Assembly: GCF_901709675.1 (NCBI RefSeq)
Contig: NC_051101.1
Span: 12,794,501-12,858,500, forward strand
DNA from: Syngnathus acus
Taxonomy: Eukaryota > Chordata > Actinopteri > Syngnathiformes > Syngnathidae
Length of the DNA: 64,000 nt
Direction: 5' to 3'
In this document: positions 10,186-21,330 of the stretch, one piece after another
Layout: each line of letters begins with the position of its first letter
Position numbering within the stretch: the first letter of the stretch is position 1
Notes under the pieces: model-generated
The model's database searches: none
What the model saw: the letters and a program-made list of their open reading frames with translations, nothing else
What the model was told of the DNA's origin: nothing
Program-made: the position numbers and the translations under genes

Positions 10186-12072
10186 ATGATGACCATCAGT
10201 AGAATGCTCGTCCTCTCCAACTGTTTTCACATCCGAAAGCAGCTGCTGCGCAGTATAAGGCCGAAATACGTCTGCTCTTTCCCACCGCAAAGGTCAATCA
10301 AAACTTATTCAAGAAACCTCGCATATGCCAAAGACTTGTTCCTCGGTCAAGTCAATCAGGCGGAAGTATTTCCCTTTCCAGAAATTGGAATAGAAGAATT
10401 GGAGGAGATTAACCAGCTTGTGGATCCTGTAGAAAAATTCTTCAATGAGGAAGTTGATTCCGCAAAGATTGACCGAGAAGCCAGAATCCCCCCGGAAACG
10501 TTGAATGGCTTGAAAGAGCTTGGACTGTTTGGACTCCAGATTCCTGAGCAATATGGAGGTCTTGGACTGTCCAATACTATGTATGCACGACTTGCAGAAA
10601 TTACATCATTGGATGCCTCTATTGCAGTCACGCTCGCTGCCCATCAAGCAATTGGATTGAAGGGTATACTAATTGCGGGGAATGATGCACAGAAGAAGAA
10701 ATATCTGCCTAAATTAGCCTCAGGGGAACACATTGCAGCTTTTTGTTTGACTGAGCCTGGAAGTGGAAGCGATGCAGCTTCCATTCAGACACGGGCAACA
10801 TTGTCAGACGATGGCAAACATTACCTTCTCAATGGATCCAAGATTTGGATTTCAAACGGCGGAATGGCTGACGTCATGACTGTGTTTGCACGGACTGAGG
10901 TGCTTGTAGATGGCGCTAAGAAAGACAAGATTTCTGCATTTATTGTCGAGAGAGCTTTTGGAGGCATTACGAGCGGAAAACCTGAAGACAAACTTGGTAT
11001 CAGGGGCTCCAATACTTGTGAAGTGTCATTTGACAATGTTCCAGTACCGCTAGAAAATGTTATTGGAGAATTAGGGGACGGATTCAAGATCGCCATGAAT
11101 ATACTCAACTCTGGAAGATTCAGCATGGGAAGTTCTTCAGCTGGAATGATTAAAAAAATGATTGAATTGACCTCGGAATATGCCGCGACACGAAAGCAGT
11201 TTAACAAACGCTTAAGTGAATTTGGTATGATACAAGAGAAATTTGCAATCATGGCCCTAAATGTTTTTGTGATGGAGAGCATGGCATACCTGACATCAGG
11301 AATGATGGACAGACCTGGTCTACCTGATTGTTCTTTGGAAGCTGCTGTGGTTAAGGTGTTCAGCTCAGAGGGAGGCTGGATTTGCGTCAGCGAAGCTCTT
11401 CAGGTCCTCGGAGGTCTAGGATACACAAAAAACTACCCGTACGAGCGTTACCTCAGGGACTGTCGTATCCTTCCCATTTTTGAGGGTACCAATGAAATTC
11501 TGAGAATGTACATCGCTCTTACTGGTATGCAATACGCCGGTAAAATCCTCACGGGAAAAATAAAGGAGATGAAGAAAGGAAATATCGGTCTCGCTTTGGG
11601 GATGATTGGGAAAAAATTGAGGAGCTCGTACGGAAGCGTACCAGCAGGGGTGCTTGCGGGGAAGAACGGAGTGATTCATCCCAGCTTAGCTGAAAGTGCG
11701 CAAAAGTTTGAAGAAAATGTTTATCTTTTTGGATCAACTGTGGAGAGCCTGTTGTACAGATACGGAAAGACAATCGTGGATGAACAGCTCATTTTGAAGA
11801 AAGTAGCAGATGTGCTTATTCATCTCTACGCCATGACAGCCGTCCTTTCCAGAAGTAGCCGTTCCATCAGCCAGGGTCTTCGGAATCATGACCACGAGGT
11901 GTTGCTTACAAACACCTTCTGCGCTGAGGCTTACTTCAAGAATAATTATTTGATGACCCAATTGCAAAAGAACTCTCCCGAGAACAATGACGCCAACTTG
12001 AAGAAGATCGCCAAGGATGTTTTGGAGAATAGAGCGTATATCTGCTCTCATCCTCTTGAGAGGACATATTGA
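10186..12072 (+). CDS. acad9: Acyl-CoA dehydrogenase family member 9 (ACAD9), intronless
   Basis: Mitochondrial FAD-dependent acyl-CoA dehydrogenase of the VLCAD branch and a core factor of complex I assembly. One uninterrupted 628-residue frame (human protein 621). The N terminus is Arg/Lys-rich without acidic residues (about 1-45), a matrix-targeting presequence. Then come the N-terminal helical domain ([18 protein letters not shown], about 110-127), the first signature [12 protein letters not shown] (187-198), the middle beta domain ([25 protein letters not shown]), the flavin-contact GRFSMGS, the second signature [17 protein letters not shown], and [16 protein letters not shown] with the catalytic-base Glu at 433. 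The VLCAD/ACAD9-type C-terminal domain is complete and ends HPLERTY. The first of two adjacent Met codons is used. The gene normally has many exons, so this looks like an intact retrocopy or an intron-stripped locus. Codon use is more AT-rich than in flanking genes. Confidence 0.95.
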   Translation: MMTISRMLVLSNCFHIRKQLLRSIRPKYVCSFPPQRSIKTYSRNLAYAKDLFLGQVNQAEVFPFPEIGIEELEEINQLVDPVEKFFNEEVDSAKIDREARIPPETLNGLKELGLFGLQIPEQYGGLGLSNTMYARLAEITSLDASIAVTLAAHQAIGLKGILIAGNDAQKKKYLPKLASGEHIAAFCLTEPGSGSDAASIQTRATLSDDGKHYLLNGSKIWISNGGMADVMTVFARTEVLVDGAKKDKISAFIVERAFGGITSGKPEDKLGIRGSNTCEVSFDNVPVPLENVIGELGDGFKIAMNILNSGRFSMGSSSAGMIKKMIELTSEYAATRKQFNKRLSEFGMIQEKFAIMALNVFVMESMAYLTSGMMDRPGLPDCSLEAAVVKVFSSEGGWICVSEALQVLGGLGYTKNYPYERYLRDCRILPIFEGTNEILRMYIALTGMQYAGKILTGKIKEMKKGNIGLALGMIGKKLRSSYGSVPAGVLAGKNGVIHPSLAESAQKFEENVYLFGSTVESLLYRYGKTIVDEQLILKKVADVLIHLYAMTAVLSRSSRSISQGLRNHDHEVLLTNTFCAEAYFKNNYLMTQLQKNSPENNDANLKKIAKDVLENRAYICSHPLERTY

Positions 12073-12150
12073 GTTCTCTCATGTGATACTAATACTTTTT
12101 GGTTTTGGTTCAATGTATAAGTGCCTGTCACAGAAAAGCTTTGCATCACC

Positions 12151-12156
12151 AATAAA
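12151..12156 (+). terminator. acad9: acad9 polyadenylation signal
   Basis: AATAAA 79 bp after the acad9 stop. No poly(A) tract of the kind left by recent retroposition follows it. Confidence 0.65.
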
Positions 12157-12390
12157 ATAAAAGTGCTTAACTATGGACTCTGGTATTATGATTAAAAGAA
12201 TTAAACGGCGAGATCATACAAACATGTTGGATACTTACGGACAACTTTTCCGTTTCTGGTGGAAAAAAATATGGAAACTTGAGGTCCACTCAAGTCGCCT
12301 GGAACGTGTGACAACTTACAATCTACGGCAAGAGTGTAAAATTATGAATACAATCAAGGGGGGGGGGGGGGAAAGACATCAATTGTACCC

Positions 12391-13186
12391 TTTATTTTAA
12401 TACAAAACAACTATAAAACATGTGCAACACGCATAGACAGAGAGAGGAACCATAACACATTAGAAACGATTTAAAAACATTCCTAGGAAAAAAGCTCTGT
12501 ACATGTTTTTTTGTTCACGCAGTGGCTCCCTTTGGCACGTAAAGGCTTCCTATTTAACTTGTTATTCCAATGCTTTAACTTCTGCTTTTTGCAACCTTAT
12601 TTCTACACACTGCTACTGTTAGGGCGTGATAAACCGCTACGGGTAGTTTGGCAGTGCGACAGGCTAAAAAAAAAAAAAAACGCTGAAGTACGCTACTTGT
12701 TACAAAACAAATCAATTAAACAAAGTGAAGCTTTACTCAAAAATATTTGGCAAAAAAAAAATGCAATGAAAGGTATTACATACCATATTCCTATAAATGT
12801 TTTTTTGTTAAAAAAAAAAAAAAAGCCTGCAAATAAATTATATATGAATTATGAAGGCAACATCTTTGCATGTTTGGAGCCCCTTTCACATAGATTCCGA
12901 GGGAGTATCCGAGGCGGAACTGAAACTAGTTGATGACAATTTCACTGGAAACGAGATGGGCAAACAAATGCAAGGGCGGCTCAGATATGCCAAATTTTCA
13001 GCAATATTTGCTGACTTTTGTGTCAAACAAAGAGTTGGCAAAACAATGCACAGATTGCACCTACTAAAATACTTCTCAAGTTATCCGATTGAAGTCCTAT
13101 AACATATATTGCTTCCACCGCTGCACCAAAACAACTTGAGATTTGAGGATTCTGAGTAAAGTCCAAAAGCAGATGACCGAGTGCTG
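12391..13186 (-). other. dpy19l1: dpy19l1 3' UTR
   Basis: Non-coding stretch after the dpy19l1 stop, bounded by a minus-strand AATAAA at 12391-12396. That leaves about 200 bp to the acad9 poly(A) signal, so the two genes are tightly convergent. A (G)12 run is at 12359-12370 and A-runs at 12666-12680 and 12810-12824. Confidence 0.6.
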
Positions 13187-16100
13187 TTATCTGGCATCTT
13201 TGGGCACTTTGAGAACTTTGTAGATATGATTGGCAAAGACGGTGGTGAAGTGTGGCCGTGAGTTCCTGGACATGTGAGTGCACAGAGGAATTTTACCCAC
13301 GTTCTCCGGGTCTTCCACATCCCAGATCTCCGGCATGCTGCAGCCGGGCCTTGGGGAATGGCAAAAAATAACATTTTATTGTACTCCATTTATTCGAACG
13401 AGCAAGACGTCCCAACATTGCAATGACGTATCCTACCTGGTTCTCCTGGTGCACCAAGAATCTTCCAGAACAAAAAAGTCGACTCCCAGCTTGTTCAAAT
13501 TACTCTTGACAGTCTCTGCGGACATGCGGCTATACATGGAGTACACCAGCTTGGTTCTCTCCCTGAGGAACACAACATACAGCTGTTATCATCACGGTCC
13601 GATCACGGTGGTCATGTGACTCGCGCTGACCTCAAACCGGCGTCTTCGTAGTGGGGGTGGTTCACGATGGGCCGACCCGTGGACAGTTTCACGCTGGCCA
13701 TTGTGGGCATCGCACCCGCAAACACAGCATCTGCATCACATGACAAGACTGTGAGATGGAACCAAGACGGGTTAGAATTTATCCCTCACCAGGGAAGGTG
13801 TTGTCCTGTATCCAGTCCAGCAGCTCCTCCTGAGGCATGTTGCTGAACTCCCCGATGATGCCCCACTGGGCCTGCAGGTTGGCCACCCCCTTCACCGACA
13901 TGAGGGCCAGCATGACAAACACGGCGACCTGTTGTTTGGTCCTGTCCGCCATCCAGCCCAGTAACTGAGGAGAAGACGGAAAAGAGGATGAGCGAGGTTA
14001 GAAGGCAACCGGAGCGGCGACGTCGTTGCCATTACAACCTGCCGGGAGCAGATCAGCGATGCCACGATGCACATGTGCGGCGTGAGGAAGAGCTTCAGGC
14101 GCATGATGAGGACGGCCAGCACGCTGAAGGCCAGAAGCTGCAGACTGTGGTACGCCATCTGCAGGAGACCATCACAACCAACCTTCAGTCTTTTTATTTA
14201 TTGTTAAATGATCTTTCTGCATGCTTATTTTCAAAGATCAGTTCTGTAAAAGGTTCATGGTAACCACACTACCGATGCTAGTTTTGTTAGCCAGTCTAAG
14301 GTGTTTTGTATTATGTGTGAGCATTCAGCTAGCGGACTTTTGTCAGATTTGGTTAGATTCTGAAAATAAGTATTTAAATTTGTGCAGAATATGTAAGGGG
14401 AATATGGAGGAACAGTTCTCACCTCTCCTTTAGTGACAACGTCACACCTAGAACAGAAAAAAGAAGCTGAAATATGTGTAATTTTGTGTTATTGAGTTTT
14501 GTTGTGTTCGAAATTCCTAATTGCACAGTGACATCATCTGACCTCACAACTGTGTCATCTTTACGACCAATATTTGCTTTTCCTCCATCCTTCAGGTAGC
14601 GGATGACATCTTGCATAATCTGAAAAAGAAAAAAAAGTTTGTGCATTTTACGTTTGCACCGGTGATTTGTTTTAGCACATCAAAAACAATCTATTTACCG
14701 TCTTTGCAATCAAAGCCACCAGTAACAAGTTGATGGGCAGCAGCAACGTTGTCAGGTAGCGGGTGGGAGTCTGGCGGGGGGAGACAAAGAGGTGTTACAA
14801 AAGTTACTTGCACACAACACGCGCGGTGATCTCAGTCCCACCTCCCACTCCATGAAGTCAAACTCTGCAGCGCATGTGTACATGAGCGTGTGGAAATCCT
14901 TGTAGCTGGTAAATTTGGACTTGATCAGGCCACTGATGTGAGCCTGGGGAGCAAAAAGTGGGTCAAGGCACAACAAATAATGGAGAATTTCGGCTAGGTA
15001 GGTCACAGTAACTTTTGGGAAAGTGAGTGAGCCGTAACTCACATCATCGGAAGCACCGAGAATGGTGGACAGCAGGAATTTCAGCAGAACGGTGGAGCCC
15101 ACCCAAAATAAAGCCTGCATGACCTGTGGACAGAAGTTCAAACAAAAGAAAAAGATTTTTCTTACATCCAGAATACGAGTCTACGATAATAAGAAAAAAT
15201 AAATCTTTCCTACCCAGAAGACCAAGCCAGTTCTGAAGATCCGAGTCAAGCGATCCCTCAGCGCAATGACAGCCTGAGAAAGAAAATAATTATTGATTTA
15301 AGAACATCAGTTTAGAAATAATCTTCGTGACTCGACTCACCCAGATTGAAACCAGCGAGGAGGCGTAAAAGGATGTGAGCAGCATGGCGTTGCCAAACAT
15401 CAACACAAAGCAGAAGGCCAGTGCGACCTGCAGTTTGAGTAAACAAAAGATAGGGGGCGCCAGTGAGCACAATCCTTCCACACCTTTTCAATACATTTTA
15501 ACTGTTATAAGACCTAGCATACCATGTGAGTGACCAACAATGACTGCATCTTAGCCGCGCTGAGGTAACCCAGGATGTAGGACGCAAACAGGGAAGCTAC
15601 CTGAGAAAGAAGAATACAAAAAAAAACATTAGTATTTATTTGATCTATTCAGTTCTATTAAAAACACGTGTAGATGTTCTTTTGAATTTTCTGTCTGTTT
15701 TGCTCCTGACCTGAGTGAGCAGCACAAACTGGGCAAACTGCCATGGCAGCATGAAGCACACTGTGGAAATTCCCAAAGCGGCCAGGGCCATCCTGCTCGG
15801 GTTCCGGGTTCTGGTTGGTGGGGGGGGTGATAAAAACAGCGAGGAAAAAAATAAAACACACACCCACTGGACACTTCATTAAGGACAACTGTACGGGCGC
15901 CATAAGAGCTACGTTTGTTCCACTCCGATCCTGTGGGTGGCACTAACGAGCATTACAAGCTGCATTCCGACTTCAAGACATACACCAGAATTTTATCAGC
16001 TGTAGGTGACACGCCAGAAAAACTCGCTACCTCAAGATGAATGTGAGTAGCATCATCTGTAGGACCAGGAAAGGGTAAGCAAAGCTTTCCCTCAGAGGAG

Positions 16101-17485
16101 GAGTCCACATCACACGTGTGCTCTGACGCAAAAAAAAACATGAAACATTAGCTCATTTTTATTCAGTCACATTTCAATCACCTCACACTCACCTCGCCGT
16201 GATTGAAGAAGAAACACACGGTGGTCACAATGCCGCCCAGTCGGCTTCCGCTGGAAAAGAAACACAACGGACCTTATTACAAGACAACATTTATTAACCC
16301 TCATTCTAATCGTTTCTTTTTTTTTTTTTTTAACCAACCGGCCAAACGAGGATAATTACCTGAGGTAAGCGCCGTACAGGAAAAACATGCTCATCATCAG
16401 CCCGTTGAGCAAGAACACGCATGTCACGTAGAAGTAGGCCGGGTCGCCCAACCCTGAAAATATATTTGGAACACCCTGCATCATATTTTGAATTTCAAAA
16501 CAGTTCCCAGAATTTCATCACAGTTCATACAAATCATTAACTTGATCTGATTTAAGAGATTTTTTAAAACAAGAACCGACCTGTTTTCCTCCACCCGCAA
16601 ATCAACTCTTTGTTGCATCACCTTTCTGTAAACGTTGACTAATCAATAAGCGGGCCGTTTCTAAAACAAATGTTTGTTTGCCCTTTTAGTTTTGAAGGAC
16701 TTCAGTCCTAACTTTGCTTCTTTCAGTAGGTTGTGTGTGTGTTAGAAGATATTTGCAGAGGGCACAGGATCTCCACGGTAACTGCAAGTACCTTCGCAAC
16801 TGTCCACTGGCGTGAGGCCTTCTCCTCTGTTGATGGACCAGCACATCTTCGTGGGAACACCAAAGTAGCCCATGACGGACGTGTAAACCCGGTACCAGCT
16901 GGCTAGAACCACCTGCGGCGTAAACACACACAAATACACACAGTCGGCCCGACCAGTATGGATTTTCTTTTTTTTTTGTTGATGCAGATTTTATATAACA
17001 GTTGCGAAATAACAGTCTTGCCAAAAAAAATACCTCTGGGTAAAGATTAAACCTCTTGAGGGTGTTTATGACGAGCGGGTATTCGGTCAGCCGGTCGTTC
17101 ATGATCATGTGCAGGCCCTCCAGGAAGGACGGCGCGTCGATGATGGTCTTGTAGTACGAATAATACAAGCCCTGCAATCCACAAACAAAACGATGTATTG
17201 ATTAAAAGGCAACTGGATAACCCGCCTGGGGAAGATTCAGAGCCACTTTCAAGCAAGGATTTGAGTGAAATGTCACTCCATCTAAGAAAGAAAATGCTTG
17301 GGGGTTTTTCCCCCCACACTGTCCAAAAAAGCTTTCAGTATGATGAATTGCGCAAACACAATAATAAATAAGGAAATGATCACCATCTCGGTCCGGAAAG
17401 CCATTTCCTTCTCTAAGCTGGATAAGTGTGAGAAGTGTCTGTCATTCTCAAATAGTTGTGTGAGATGATACCTGCAAGTGAAGCA

Positions 17486-17523
<38 letters not shown>

Positions 17524-18114
17524 GTAATAATAAGCGTTAGACAGGAAAGGTCAGATTGGTGAGAGAAGTTAAAGATCTAAAATGAAAACCAAATAAAAGC
17601 ATTTAAATAACACCGCTCATTAATGCACACGTTTTTTTGTTTTGTTTTTTACAACTCACCAGTGGAGATATCCGCTCAAAGCAGCTGGGGGCAGACAGAA
17701 ATACAATTTAGGGGGAAAAAAAATAGAAAAAAACACATTCTAATTGCAAATGAATTAGCAATGAATGGTGGCTAACGGTCCAGAGCTAACAGACAGGTGA
17801 GCTAACGCTAGCCCGGATGTTGATATACGGTGGAGATAACAACTTTGTTAGCCGCATATTTATCCCAGTTTTCGGCATCCCGGCGCGCCTCGCATCTTAC
17901 CGAGCAGAAGCGTGAATCCCAGCCCGGCCGCCGAGGTGTGACTTAGCCCCAGCTTGTTCCGAATGCCCGATAGCCCATTCGCGGCTTTGGCATCCCTGCC
18001 GCCAGCAGCGGCGGCGGCTCGCTTGGCGCCGCTTTTGCCACCAGTAGAAGCGACCGGGGGACTCTTTTCGCTTTTGTCGCTCTTGCCGGTTTGCTTGCGG
18101 TTTTTGGCCGCCAT
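13187..18114 (-). CDS. dpy19l1: DPY19L1 protein C-mannosyltransferase, complete 22-exon gene
   Basis: Multi-pass ER enzyme that C-mannosylates tryptophan in thrombospondin-type repeats. Exons (minus): 18114-17901, 17684-17660, 17471-17384, 17171-17034, 16912-16792, 16453-16360, 16250-16193, 16122-16031, 15810-15711, 15600-15523, 15427-15341, 15273-15214, 15123-15043, 14943-14842, 14770-14699, 14619-14543, 14447-14423, 14158-14039, 13964-13790, 13730-13631, 13562-13437, 13349-13187. All are GT-AG and in phase, 731 residues. Recognisable blocks: [119 protein letters not shown] and DSWCTRR. The early acidic/aromatic lumenal region and many membrane helices are intact. The first 70 residues are basic and Ala/Gly-rich (cytosolic). 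Two exons are only 25 nt. It sits near tbx20 and herpud2 as in human 7p14, favouring dpy19l1 over its paralogues. Confidence 0.95.
17487..17532. repeat. (AAT)n microsatellite beside dpy19l1 exon 3
   Basis: About fifteen AAT units, one imperfect, in intron 2, starting 16 bp from the exon 3 boundary. On the transcribed strand it reads (TTA)n ending just before TTCTGCTTCACTTGCAG. Confidence 0.9.
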
Positions 18115-19488
18115 AGAGAGCCGCGGGAGGATGGGGAAGCAAGCGGTAGAGGAAGCCGTAGGTGAACGAGAGCTGAGCGGCCACAGAGCGGCGGTGCGTG
18201 CCTACTCATGAGCTCCGGTTGTGCAGGCGCTTTCACTTACTACAGCGGCGGGTGGATCGATCCAAACGTCGATAACGTGAAATCGATATTGATATTGCGT
18301 TTGGTCGATATTAATGTATTGAGCTCGATACGTGGGTATTTTCCTCCCCTGTAGTTTTATTGAAAATTTAAATAAACTGCATTTGTGTGTCGCTACTCAC
18401 TACCAACAAATAAAAGTCCCTGTAAAGTGAAACCAATTGTGTAACACATTATTAAAAAGGAGTGTCATTAACAACAATTTGAATGGTTAAAAAAATATTT
18501 ATATATAAAATACATACACAATTAGAAGTACAGATACTTCTGTAGAAAATACAAAAGTGCAACAACCATTGTGCCTCTTATTCACCCCAAATAAAGTTCA
18601 GATGTTCTTTTAGTTCCATATTACAGCACAAGCCCACATGCTGAGAGCTCCCACAGAAACAGAAAGAATTCATTGTTCAAAGATATCAGCCGGGGGGCAG
18701 TTAGGTTACAAAAGAATTTTGAAGGAGTTAAATCATCGAGTATTGAAAATCTAAAGTTAGACATCATTAGATGGCTTGGTAAAACATTTGGTGTTAAATA
18801 TGCTATTATCTATTGCTCTATTTGTATGTGTTGCTGCTCCATGCATGATAAGTAGCTGCGGTTTGAATTTTCTTATAATTACCATAATGATCTTTCTGTT
18901 GCATAAAAATAGTAGCGGTGTTGCAAGAGTGTGTGAGACCGGAAACCTTTTGGACGCCCTTCATAAGTGGCCAATTTTAACCTGAAATGTTTCCTCAGCA
19001 ATAAAAGAGGGTTCACAATACCATGGCAGCAGTAATGACATCAGAATAACCTGGTTAAATGCTTTTTGTCTGTCCTTTGAACTTTAATTTCTAAATTGGG
19101 AGTACATAAAGCTCACCCAGTGGCTGTTTGTGGTGTTTATGAGCTCCCCAGGGCGATTGGAGCTTCTTTCTCTTCTGCTGGGAAAGATGATGAAACACAC
19201 TCAGCGACTGAGCAGGAGCGGCAGAGGGAGCTGCCGTAAACAACATGGAGGGCACTGCAAAACATGTTTTTCTCCCCCTCGCTTTTCGCACCCTACTGTG
19301 CTGCTCCACATAGAGAGAAGAGAGAGGGGGGGTATTTATAGGCCCATAATGAACATGTGTCCTCCAACGCCACGCTGCACGCTGTCCACGCTCGCACATG
19401 TGGAGAACATGTCTGACTAACGGAGCTTTGAGTCACAAGGCGTTCCCGGAAGTCAAGACGACAACAAGTTTGGAAAAACAAAAGTGTG
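18115..19488. other. dpy19l1 5' region and spacer to FRAT gene
   Basis: GC-rich 5' flank of dpy19l1 up to about 18250, then a cluster of TCGATA/ATCGAT motifs (18250-18335), then AT-rich DNA. No supported gene; a 60-codon open frame at 18673-18855 resembles nothing. Confidence 0.5.
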
Positions 19489-20820
19489 TTTATTAAGACA
19501 ACCCCAAAAAAAAAAAAAAGAGGTCCTGAATACTCAGGAACATTATCAAGATACTTCGTTACGAAGCAGTTGTGCATTTTTCTTGACACAGAGCACAAAT
19601 ACAAAAAAAAAAAACACCAACAATAGAACTCCTCATTGGAATTCCCAAAAGGTGAAGAGCACCACAAAAGTGTTGTCATGTGACCGTCGACCACACACTT
19701 CCCCCTTTTACAAGCAAACAAACAGACCCATGTAATAGTAAGCCCTGTGGGAAATGGCCTTGCTTTCACATGCCTCCCTGCACCCCCACTATCTTGCATA
19801 TTTGCCCACCAGGATCCCCTTTCAGAGGACACCTAGAAGCTTCCAACCACAAGAGACTTTTTGTTGTCACATTGCTTGGTATAGAAAAAAAAAAAAAAAA
19901 ACTTCCGATACTCCTCATAAGGACCAAGGGTGAGCTGGAGCCGATCCCTGGGAAACAACCCGGACTGGTTACCAGTCTCAGACAATTGTAAGACTCTTCA
20001 ATGATTTGAACAAGTCACTTGGAATGTGGGAGGAAACCGGAAGCCGGGATTTGAACCCCTGTACCGCAAAACTGCAAGGCAGTGGCGCTAACCACAAATC
20101 TACCGTGTTGTGTAGATAAACTGCTTTAGAAAAATAACACAGATGGTGTTTTTGATGAGGTTTTTGGTGGTGAGAGTAGCTGCTCCGAGAGGGAAGTCAA
20201 ACTGAGGGTGAAACAAGTAATCAAAGGTACACATTTGCTTCCTGTCTCCGAGTGTAAACAAAATGGCCACACACAAACACTGAAGGAACTTAACTCTCCT
20301 CCACGATAGAGTTCATGAATGTGGGGAGTGAACGAAGCTAGTAGTTTGTATCCCAGGCACCCAAACGACAACAGATTAAAGGAGAAGGTGGGAGAAAACA
20401 AAAAAACGTGTTTACGTGGGGGGGGCTTTATGAGTCGTCTTGAAAATGGCGTCCATCTTACTCTTAAAATGACACACAAAAAGCCCCCACGTGAAATTTC
20501 ATTCATCTGAGAAGAAAGGGGTGATGTCGACGAAAAAGAGCAAATTTCCGATTGTTCGTAGCCCCTTCGACCCCCCCACCGCTGCACTTGAGTTGAAATT
20601 TTCAAACATAAACAACACGGCTGATTAGCCGGGCGGCTAACTGGCAAGCTAACCGCCTGCCGTTGACGCAACGGAGCCAATGTTCCAGGTCAACTAAAAA
20701 GGGGGACGTGGATGGAAATAGGAGGTGAAAACTCAGCTAGCAGTTTCGTCGACTTGAACTTGAAAGTCAAAGGGAGAGAGAGTCACGGAGAGGGTGGGAA
20801 GAGCCGTGTTTGAAGTCTCG
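19489..20820 (-). other. Probable long 3' UTR of the FRAT-family gene
   Basis: Continues from the FRAT stop to a minus-strand AATAAA at 19489-19494. It contains an inserted, degraded repeat tail (19920-20110). Open frames here, on either strand, look random. Confidence 0.45.
19920..20110. repeat. Degraded 3' end of a fish L2/CR1-type LINE or related SINE
   Basis: Contains the recurrent teleost tail text: GTGGGAGGAAACCGG, then GCCGGGATTTGAACCCC, then GCAAGGCAGTGGCGCTAACC and a CTACCGTG-like end. The match is from memory of the L2/Maui consensus; exact family unsure. Confidence 0.55.
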
Positions 20821-21330
20821 TCAGCACGGCACGTTGTCCGCTGCCTTGGGGAAATCTCCACAGTCCGCCGCGGAGAACTGCAGCCGCTTTACGGCTTCTT
20901 TGATCAGATTGCCAGACAGGATGAGCTCCTGGAGGAGACGATGCGGGTCGTCCTCGTCGGCGTGCAGCCTTTTTTTGTTCCACGGTTTAATTTGGTCCCA
21001 CTCCTGGTCGCTCGAGCCGGGGATGTGGTAAGGGCTCGCCCGGCTGCTGCCGCGGTTTCTCAGACGGATGCAGCAGCCTTGCCGTTTCGGAACCGGCGCG
21101 CCCGTGGCGATGGTGCCTCCTACTCCACCGCCGCCGACCCCCGCCGGGTTGACCACACTCCCCACGCCGGTGGTGAGTCCGTGCAAGCAGGCAGCCTTCT
21201 TCGCATGGTTGCCGCTATTGTTGTGGAGCTGCAGTGCCTCGCCGATTCTCGTCACCAACGCGTCCACCTCTTTGGAGTCGACGGTGACGGACTGCTCCAG
21301 GAAGATGTAGTTTTCCTTTCGACAAGGCAT
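20821..21330 (-). CDS. FRAT/GBP-family GSK3-binding protein, single exon
   Basis: FRAT/GBP proteins bind GSK-3 and displace axin, activating Wnt/beta-catenin signalling in the cytoplasm. One 169-residue frame. It begins MPCRKENYIFLEQSVTVDSK, the conserved FRAT N terminus (FRAT1 also starts MPCR), followed by an acidic/hydrophobic helix to about residue 35. A Gly-rich linker spans about 55-80. The GSK3-binding helix DDPHRLLQELILSG-NLIKEAVKRL lies at about 127-150, essentially identical to the FRATtide region. The frame stays open 43 codons upstream, but the conserved MPCR favours the start at 21330; the upstream part is (CAA/CAC)n-rich and probably 5' UTR. Single-exon structure is normal for FRAT genes. 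It is shorter than mammalian FRAT1/2, as in other fish and frog GBP. I cannot assign it to frat1, 2 or 3. Confidence 0.92.
   Translation of the reverse strand: MPCRKENYIFLEQSVTVDSKEVDALVTRIGEALQLHNNSGNHAKKAACLHGLTTGVGSVVNPAGVGGGGVGGTIATGAPVPKRQGCCIRLRNRGSSRASPYHIPGSSDQEWDQIKPWNKKRLHADEDDPHRLLQELILSGNLIKEAVKRLQFSAADCGDFPKAADNVPC

Noticed and set aside
20126-20680. 184-codon minus-strand frame downstream of the FRAT stop
   Set aside because: Composition random, no homology recognised; best explained as 3' UTR.
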